This document shows positions 53,438 through 61,574 of a DNA stretch of 64,000 nt, one piece after another (the stretch's first letter is position 1; the number at the start of each line of letters is the position of its first letter). A program made the translations under genes and the position numbers. The notes under the pieces are model-generated. The model worked only from the letters and a program-made list of their open reading frames with translations, had not been told where the DNA came from and did not search any database. The DNA lies in assembly GCA_949825045.1 (NCBI GenBank), contig OX463807.1:38150749-38214748 (forward strand), read 5' to 3'. Source of the stretch: Argyresthia goedartella (taxonomy: Eukaryota; Arthropoda; Insecta; Lepidoptera; Argyresthiidae).

Positions 53438-56400
53438 AATTCAACAGCTACGTCCTACAATGCAACCTGAATCACTGCAGGAGTGCGCAGGACTTGCTAC
53501 TGCACACCCTTGCAGAACATCGGGTTGCTCTGGCCGTCGCGGCAGAACCCTACCAGGTCCCGGACCATCCTCGATGGTTCGGTGACTCGACGGGCTCAGT
53601 CGCAATCCACTGAAGGGGTGGTGAGGGGGACCCTCACTGCGCCTTGCTTGAGCAAGGACAGGGATTCATCGCAGTGGAGTGGGGCCCCCTTGCCATTATC
53701 GGCTGCTATATCTCCCCAAACATACCCCTCGCACAGTTCGAAGGGTTCCTTGACCGGCTAGCGGCCTCCGCCCGTTGCTGGTCAACACAGCCGGTCATTG
53801 TCCTGGGCGACTTTAACGCGCGGTCTAGCGCGTGGGGGGATGCCCGGGACAATGTTAGGGGAGATACGGTGCTGGAATGGGCGGCAGGACTCGACCTCCG
53901 TTTGTTAAATCGGGGGTCAACAAACACGTGCGTGCGCGTGCAGGGGGAGTCGATAGTCGATCTATCATGGGCGTCTCCTTCTGCACTGCGCTTGGTGACA
54001 GGTTGGAGAGTGGCGGAGGAGATGGTCACGCTCTCTGACCACCGCCACATTATAATTAATGTGGAAATCCGCCGCCACAACAGGGCCCTGCGGCCTGATC
54101 GACAGAGCGGCCCACCACAACGGTGGTCCCTCAAGCGGCTTGACAGAGATCTGCTCGAGTCTGCTGCCATCGTTGCTTCGTGGTCGTTAGGACACGAAGA
54201 GGTCTCGCCCGATCCTGAAAGGGAGGCGGGTAGATTCGGGGAAACGTTGGCGTCTATTTGCGACGCCTCGATGCCCCGAATCAGACACTCCGATGGAAAA
54301 GGGGCGTACTGGTGGTCGGAGGAGATTGCGCAGCTGCGCGAGGCATGCCTGCGTACCCGCCGCCAGTACCAAAGATCCCGAAGACGACGGCGAGCCACCG
54401 CCAGCGAACGAGACGAGAGCTACATGGTCTATCGAGACGCTTCCAAAGCACTCAGCGATGCTATCGCTAGTGCAAGGTCTCGGTCCTGGAATGAACTCCT
54501 CGACGAGCTGAACAGGGATCCATGGGGGCGCCCGTACAAAATGGTACTGGGCAAGCTCAGACCATGGGTCCCTCCATTGACGATGACCCTGGAGCCCGGC
54601 TTCGTGGGGAGGGTGGTAGACACGCTCTTCCCCAGGCTCCAGGATCATCCGCCACCTCTAACCGAAGCGGATTCGATTGAATTTGATTCCGACAGGTTGG
54701 GGGTGACGGTCGAGGAGTTGGACCGAGCCGTGAAGCGTCTCATGGCGAAGAACACAGCGCCCGGGCCAGATGGAGTTCCCGGTAAGGCGCTGGGTTTAGC
54801 TCTCGCCGCTGGATTGGGTGACTACCTGAGGCAGCTGTTCACCAGCTGCCTCCAAAATGGCGTCTTCCCTTCCGGCTGGAAGCTGGCGAAGTTGGTACTC
54901 ATATGGAAGTCAGGTCGACCCGCAGACTCGCCCTCTGCCTACCGACCCATATGCCTGTTGAGTGAAGTCGGCAAACTCTTTGAGAGAGTCGTTGCCGAGC
55001 GACTCAACGGGCATCTAGCTTGCACAGGTCCCGACCTGTCGGAAGCCCAGTTCGGCTTCCGCCGTGCACGGTCGACGGTGGACGCGATACTACGCGTCCG
55101 AACACTGTCGACCCAGGTCGTCTCACAGGGTAGGGTGGCGTTAGCGGTATCGCTCGATATTGTTAACGCCTTTAACTCCCTGCCTTGGTCGAGCATCAGG
55201 GAGGCGCTCAACTATCACCGAGTGCCCCCATACCTGAAGCAAGTTGTCGGAGCATACCTGTGCAACAGGGACATTACGTTCCCGGGTCGGGATGGCGAAA
55301 GTCATCAGAGAGAGGTCGAGTGCGGGGTTCCCCAGGGGTCGGTTCTAGGCCCACTCCTGTGGAATCTCGCATACGATAAAGTACTGCGGGTTGAGGTCAC
55401 GGTCGGCGTGAACCTGGTCTGCTATGCAGACGATACCCTGGTGCTCGCCGAGGGTGACGACTTCCTGGTACTCTGGAAGTCGTCACCCTCGGCTTCAGGC
55501 TCGTCTTCAGGCTCGCCGAAACCGGAGTGTCTCGCGTCGTCGAGGAGATCGAGGGGCTGGGATTGCGTGTGGCGCCTCAGAAGACTGAGGCGATCTGGTT
55601 CCACTAACTCCCGCGAGGGAGGGAACCGCCCAGCTCCTCGATTCGCGTGGGTGACGTACTGGTCCAGAAGTACTTGGGCCTCATCCTGGACAGTCGATGG
55701 GGCTTCGAGGAACATTTCCGTCGCCTGGTCCCCCGGCTTGAGCGGACAGCTGGTGCTCTACACCGACTGCTGCCAAACCTTGGGGGCCCTGAGGAGGGAG
55801 TCCGCCGCCTCTACGGGGGCGTACTGCGGTCCTTTGCCCTTTACGGGGCGCCCGTCTGGTCACCTCGACTGACGGGCGTCCGGCGCAACAGAGCACCTCT
55901 CTGTAGCGTCCAACGTAAGGTGGCCATTCGGATCGCAAGAGGTTACCGGACGGTATCCCTTGAGGCGGCCACTATCCTGGCGCGCTTTCTTCCGCTGGAC
56001 CTCCTGGCAGAGATGGCCGCGCGGGTGTATGCGCGTCCCCACCGGGAGGAGGCGGAGGATAGAACGCCGACGGAAATTCGGCAGGAAGAGCGGCGAGCCG
56101 CAATAGCGAAGTGGCGCGAGAGGCTTTCTGAGCCATGGATCTCGCGCCAGCGCGCCGTAGGCGCTATCCTGCCGAACCTCGAAGCCTGGCTCGAAAGAAA
56201 GACGTACGTCACCTTCCGGCTGACGCAGGTGCTTACCGGACACGGTTGTTTCGGTGAGTACCTGTATCGGATCGGACGCGAACCGACGGCGCAGTGTCAC
56301 CATTGCGGGAGCGACCAGGACTCAGCCCAGCACACGCTGGAGGAATGCTCTGCGTGGGCCTCCGAGCGAGAAGTCCTGGTGGCCTGGATCGGGCGAGACC

Positions 56401-56576
56401 TCTCTCCGCCAGCAGTAGTTGCGGCTATGCTGGCGGATCAAGAGTCGTGGAGCGCAGTGGTCTCCTTCTGCGAAGCAGTAATGCTCCAGAAGGAGGACGC
56501 GGAGCGGGATCGGGAGAGGGCTGATCCCGCTCGTAGGCGCAGACGACGCAGGGGCGGTGGCGTGGGCCGCCCTTGA
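53365..56576 (+). pseudogene. S4 ORF2 (endonuclease-reverse transcriptase), broken
   Basis: The frame opens after a TGA at 53362-53364 and overlaps the end of ORF1 in the -1 frame. A TGA replaces Trp near 53613 (IHWRGG in S1). The endonuclease (GDFNARSSAWG, LSDHRH) and RT (SLDIVNAFN, GVPQGSVLGPLLW, YADDTLVL) then read through to about 55465. An inverted duplication there changes the frame, and about 16 bp are missing near 55668 compared with S1. The thumb and C-terminus with the CCHC cluster are open at 55647-56576, ending in an Arg-rich tail. No RNase H domain is present. Confidence 0.88.
55447..55493 (+). repeat. 19-bp perfect inverted repeat in S4 ORF2
   Basis: Arms GCCGAGGGTGACGACTTCC (55447-55465) and its exact complement (55475-55493) with a 9-base loop. 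S1 and S3 carry only the left arm here, so the right arm is an inserted inverted copy of local sequence. Confidence 0.9.
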
Positions 56577-57060
56577 GCCTTATGGCTATCCCTGTAGGTC
56601 GGGAGAAAGAATACATCTACAGTAATCCCTGCTTGGCGTAAGAGGCCCTTAAAAGGGAACCGGAGTTATGGGCGTTCAGACTTCCAACTCTGAACGCCTA
56701 TGACTCCAAGACGACGACTGGGAGGGCACCTGAAGCTCTCCCAGGGCGGTCGCTGGCGGTCGCAAGCGGTCGGGGCGGGGGCCCTTGATCGCAACAGTGC
56801 GCCGCGAGGAGTTTACGACGGGATTGGTTGTGGCCGTTCCCGTCGTGAAGTGGGAGGAAGTTGAGATGCTTCCTCCCTGGGTGCTGGGGACAGTTCCGGT
56901 GCGTGTCACCAGCGGTCCCGGAGCTGCCCTCACCATGCACCATGACGGCCACCCCGGGGGTTTTTAGTGGGTGCAAGCCCCACATAACCGCCCTGGCGCC
57001 CCCGCGCCTCGGCGGTATCCGTCAGGGATTTTCCCCCGGGCATCAAAAAAAAAAAAAAAA

Positions 57061-57075
57061 GGTTAGGTTAGGTAG
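57061..57075 (+). repeat. Very short TTAGG block
   Basis: About 2.5 units (GGTTAGGTTAGGTAG) between the poly(A) of S4 and the poly-T of B4. Confidence 0.85.
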
Positions 57076-59585
57076 TTTTTTTTTTTTTTTTTTTTCTGGA
57101 CACACGGTGAAAATCCTCATGGACGCCAGGGAAGGGAGGCCCTGGCAGTGCCGGACTCTTACCGACTAAAAACACCGTATGCCCACTTTCTTTTTTTCCA
57201 CCTCGTGGGTGAGGTGCCTTTATACATCGTTTATTTCTATTTTTGTGGCGTCTCCTTACAATTCATCAAAATTTAAATCCTATCGTATAAATATTTATTA
57301 CATTTAGATATGAAATTATAATTATAGATATTATCTTTATTATTTTTATACATTTTTATTTCTTTATTATATACAGTATATATATATATATATATATATA
57401 TTTTTCTTTTTTGTTATTTGGAGACGCCAGAATCATACAGGTTTGCCCTAAACATAATTAACTTAAACTTAGTATTAACATAATTAACTTAATCCTAAAA
57501 TATTTACATTGTTGACATTAAGTTGCGTCTATTTAATTTACTTATTACCATAATATAATGACATTGACGTTAACAATAACATAAAAAACATTTTATTAAA
57601 TAAATAGTCAAAATAATTAATTAACAATTCATTTAATAATTAATTAATAATTACTTGGATCGGTGCCCGGATAGAACCTATTTATTTCTTATATTGCATA
57701 ACCGCACGATCTCCCTCATGAATGCTGCCAGGACTGGGCGCGTTGTTTTGTCCTGTAGGAGGTTTGGTAGGTTCGACTTAGTTATTTGGCCGCCCATGAC
57801 CATCTCGGCCTCGAACCTTCTCCTCCCATACAACGGACACTCTATGAAAATGTGCAGCGGGTCCTCATCTGCATCACCACAGGGGCATGTGGGACTGTCC
57901 TTCAGTTTGAACCTATGTAGGTACTGAAGGAACCCGCCATGCCCCGAGAGCGCTTGGGTGAGGAAATTGTCGAGCTGCACATGGAGCATCGTGCGGTGTG
58001 CTTGGGCGACATCTGGGAGGAACGCTTTTGTGACTGAAGCGGTGTCTCCGGATTCGTGCCGGCTCTGCCATTCGGCAATGGACTCCTGGCGTATCGTTCT
58101 TTTAGCGAACGATACTGGGTACCGGTCGTAGTCGGCACGCGTTTTTTTGTGGGCCGCACGTTTTGCGAGCTCGTCTGCTCGCTCGTTGCCGGGCATCCCC
58201 ACGTGCGCCCGTACCCAGAACAGCCGCAGCTCACCACCCACTGCCCTCAACTCTGTGGCAGCGCGACGCGTTGCAAGCGCCAGCGGGTGGGTCACTCGAC
58301 CGCTCGACAGGAGCTCCAGAGACGACCGCGAGTCACTGAATATGTTAATGACGGACTCTTTGCGATCTCGAGCCCGTTCCACTGCCATTTTGATTGCGTA
58401 CATTTCCGTCTGGAAAACTGTACAGTATGGTTCCAGGCGGAATGTTCTAAAGGCCGCTTCCACCCCATCCTTCCACCAGGTGAAAGCGACCCCCACCCCG
58501 CCCCCAATCTTACTGCCGTCAGTGTAGACTTGGGGGCCGACGATGTTAAGGTGGTCGACAGTGGTGGGCGCAAAATCTTCCAGGCACTCGAATGTCAGTG
58601 GTTCGTCTCGCGCTGGATGTGGTACCTCCGCAAAGGGGGCGCGTTCCTCTATTTTCCTATCTGACGGGATGTCGCCCATTGGCCCGCCCCTCTTTGCCTT
58701 GTAAAGTTTAACTTGTTCTTTAATTCTGATATCAAGGGGGAGCAGGCCAGCCAGTACCAGTGCTGCATTTAGGGAAATGGTCCTATAACCCTTCACTATC
58801 TTCTGGAGGAACCCCCGCTGCACAGAATTGAGCACTTTTTGCGTCATCTGTTTGTCAGCGGCGGTTCCCCAGACACTTGCCGCGTAAAGGATTACAGGCT
58901 CCACTACCGCGACGTAGATTGTCCTGACTACCTCTGGATTCAGCCCCCACGTGGTTTTTGCGGCGCAGGCGAGCTGTCTATATATGTTGGTCGCCTTTTT
59001 GCATACGGCTACCACGTGGGAGCCGAACGTAAGTTTACGGTCGATGATGACTCCCAGAAGCTTTATCTCCTCCACCAGTGCAATCGGTACGCCGCCCATC
59101 TGGATGTGGGGGTCGTCATACTTGAGCTTTTTTGTGACGACCATTGCACTGGTTTTATGGGGGGCGAATTTAAGCTTATTTCTAACCCCACAGGAGAAGA
59201 CTGCTGCCAGGACTCTGTTAGCTTCAGCCTCCAGGGCCACCACCGACTTTCCGGAGAATATCAGGACTACGTCATCTGCAAAGGCCTGGCTATACACTTG
59301 GAGGGTGTCCATCTCATTGAGGAGGGGATTGAGCACCACATTCCACAGGGTGGGTCCAGCTATTGAACCCTGGACACAACCCTTTGTGGTGCTCTTTTCC
59401 GCCTCCCCTCCAGCATACTTGATTTTCACCCTCCTTTCCCTAAAGTAGTCTTCTATAATGTTATATAGGTTATCCGGGCACCCCAATTCTAATAGTTGCA
59501 GTTTAATAGCTGGCCACCAGGCGTTGTCGAACGCCCCCTCGATGTAGAGAGACACAACTATAACAATATTCTTTCGTTTGACTTT
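57076..59585 (-). mobile_element. B4: 5'-truncated telomeric LINE family B copy
   Basis: Poly-T 57076-57095, a 3' UTR of about 580 bp with a (TA)n tract (57377-57401), then ORF2 from RT motif A to the C-terminus. It is truncated at about 59585, where TTAGG repeats begin. The remaining frame is uninterrupted, which makes B4 the best family B reference, but the endonuclease and ORF1 are absent. Confidence 0.9.
57678..59585 (-). pseudogene. B4 ORF2 partial (RT-RNase H), open frame but 5'-truncated
   Basis: At least 625 uninterrupted codons. RT motif A reads SLYIEGAFDNAWW where families A and C have SLDIEGAFD, so the catalytic Asp is Tyr (TAC for GAC). Motif B-like KGCVQGSIAGPTLW and motif C AFADDVVLI follow. 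RNase H has YTDGSKIGGGVGV, FQTEMYAIKM (Glu kept), FSDSRSSLEL and HVGMPGNERADELAKRAA. The C-terminal cluster is CPCGDADEDPLHIFIEC. There is no proper start codon; the sequence simply begins at the truncation. It would not be an active RT. Confidence 0.87.
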
Positions 59586-59619
59586 GGTTAGGTTAGGTTA
59601 GGTTAGGTTAGGTTAGGTT
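59586..59619 (+). repeat. TTAGG telomeric repeat block
   Basis: About seven perfect units between the truncated end of B4 (-) and the truncated start of S5 (+). Confidence 0.95.
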
Positions 59620-60095
59620 TATCCCTGTAGGTCGGGAGAAAGAATACATCTACAGTAATCCCTGCTTGGCGTAAGAGGCCCCTAAAAGGGAGCCGGAGTT
59701 ATGGGCGTTCAGACTTCCAACTCTGAACGTCTATGACTCCAAGACGACGACTGGGAGGGCACCTGAAGCTCTCCCAGGGCGGTCGCTGGCGGTCGCAAGC
59801 GGTCGGGGCGGGGGCCCTTGATCACAACAGTGCGCCGCGAGGAGTTTACGACGGGATTGGTTGTGGCCGTTCCCGTCGTGAAGTGGGAGGAAGTTGAGAT
59901 GCTTCCTCCCTGGGTGCTGGGGACAGTTCCGGTGCGTGTCACCAGCGGTCCCGGAGCTGCCCTCACCATGCATCATGACGGCCACCCCGGGGGTTTTTAG
60001 TGGGTGCAAGCCCCACATAACCGCCCTTGCGCCCCCGCGCCTCGGCGGTATCCGTCAGGGATTTTCCCCCGGGCATCAAAAAAAAAAGAAAAAAA
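59620..60095 (+). mobile_element. S5: 5'-truncated family S 3' UTR
   Basis: Only the 3' UTR and an A-rich tail (60078-60095, with one G) remain, followed by GGTTAGG. Identical in layout to S2. No coding sequence. Confidence 0.9.
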
Positions 60096-60127
60096 GGTTA
60101 GGTTAGGTTAGGTTAGGTTAGGTTAGG
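60096..60127 (+). repeat. TTAGG telomeric repeat block
   Basis: About six units between the poly(A) of S5 and the poly-T of B5; the last telomere block in the window. Confidence 0.95.
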
Positions 60128-60419
60128 TTTTTTTTTTTTTCTGGACACACGGTGAAAATCCTCATGGACGCCAGGGAAGGGAGGCCCGGGCAGTGTCGGA
60201 CTCTTACCGACTAAAAACACCGTATGCCCACTTTCTTTTTTTCCACCTCGTGGGTGAGGTGCCTTTATACATCGTTTATTTCTATTTTTTTGGCGTCTCC
60301 TTACAATTCATCAAAATTTAAATCCTATCGTATAAATATTTATTAAATTTAGATATGAAATTATAATTATAGATATTATCGTTATTATTTTTATACATTT
60401 TTATTTCTTTATTATATAC
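60128..60419 (-). mobile_element. B5: family B tail fragment
   Basis: Poly-T then the first ~280 bp of the family B 3' UTR, closely matching 57096-57376. It stops at ATTATATAC where the LTR of P2 begins. By analogy with B3, the rest of B5 probably lies beyond P2, outside the window. Confidence 0.82.
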
Positions 60420-60965
60420 TGTTCGATTCCAAATCGATATTCGATCGATGGTTTCTGAACGGCCATTTTGAATTTGACGTTAGCTGCCAACCTGGCAGTT
60501 TTTTGACAACTGACAGACGAAAGCCCTCGCAATGAAAACGCGTTTTGGTTAGGGTATTGAAATTAAATCGCAGGCCATCTGGAATGTATTCGGGTTCCCC
60601 TCAGGATTGTTAATATAGCTGAGTGTGTTATTGTTTCTCGAACCAGATAAAGTTCGCATTTTCGTGCCCGATTGTTTTTACCACGTAACATAACCTGTGT
60701 TGGAACACTGTGCTCATTGAAGCTGGCCCGCCAGTCATACCTGGTTGGCTGAAGAACCTGTCTACCAAGAAGAGCCTAGGGTGCACCCGGGCCTTGCAGA
60801 GAGACAGGAGGTTGACGGGACCGAAGCACAGACCAGGTTAGATCGACCCCAATTAACTTCAGCTCGGTGAAACGCCGACGTTCACACTTCTTGGCAACTG
60901 ATCGTTACGCTACCTCGTAGCTGATGGGCCCCTACGAGGTCATTAGGTGCTGAGAAGCCTGAACA
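60420..60965 (+). repeat. Putative left LTR of P2
   Basis: The left edge TGTTCGATTCC is set by the break in the B 3' UTR. The right edge is a guess at GAACA, just before TTTTGGTAGC, which could be a primer-binding site. The matching right LTR is outside the window. Confidence 0.4.
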
Positions 60966-61574
60966 TTTTGGTAGCTAGAGCGTGGCTTCCTGAGATTTGC
61001 AGCCGTCAAGGGCTCCAGGAAGGCACGATTTGGGACTATCAATCTGTAGGTATAGGCGGTTATTAGGTACCTTGGTTGTTGTTCCTATATCCACATAGAT
61101 TGGTAGTATTGTAAGCTATAGGTCTATTGCTGGTAGTAGATAGACAGATATTGAATTATTGAATTGAAAATTGCATTGAAGTACCAGTTAGTCAATCTAT
61201 TAGTGGTCTAGTAATGCAATAGCATTACTAGACCACTAATAGATTGACTAACATAAATAGATTGACTAACATTCAATAGAATAAATGTTTTGGTTAACAT
61301 AGGTAGTTACATCTATTGATAGCAGGCTATTACATTGTTTTCAGTTTATAGCAATTTATAACTTGAACTAATATTGACTATCTGTGTGTGTTATAATGAT
61401 AAAGGTAAACTAAATTGTATTTACAGAATTATATAGATATAAACCTCGGTTCCTATTGTTTAAGGAAAACAACATTGTTTAAGTTGTGGTTTAGGGTTCC
61501 CTCGTTTGGGTTGTAGACTGGAGGGTCCAATAAAATTGAGTTACTGCAAATTGTGAGTAAGTATCGTTCCGATC
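60966..61574 (+). other. P2 leader
   Basis: About 600 bp of AT-rich untranslated sequence between the putative LTR and the gag ATG, holding the large hairpin. No gene is seen. Confidence 0.55.
61187..61252. repeat. 66-bp near-perfect hairpin in the P2 leader
   Basis: Two perfect 31-bp inverted arms (61187-61217 and 61222-61252) with loop AATA. A further partial copy of the right arm (ATAGATTGACTAAC) follows at 61257-61270. Confidence 0.92.

Larger units (their letters stand above)
50895..57060 (+). mobile_element. S4: full-length SART-like telomeric LINE
   Basis: About 6.2 kb: 5' UTR 50895-51202, ORF1 51203-53437, ORF2 about 53365-56576, 3' UTR 56577-57044 and poly(A) 57045-57060 followed by GGTTAGG. 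Telomere repeat flanks both ends. ORF1 is intact but ORF2 has a nonsense codon and a rearrangement, so RT would have to come from another copy. It is the reference for the family in this window. Confidence 0.9.

Noticed and set aside
666..57060. R1 elements in ribosomal DNA
   Set aside because: The proteins are R1-like, but no rRNA gene sequence flanks them; the flanks are TTAGG repeats.
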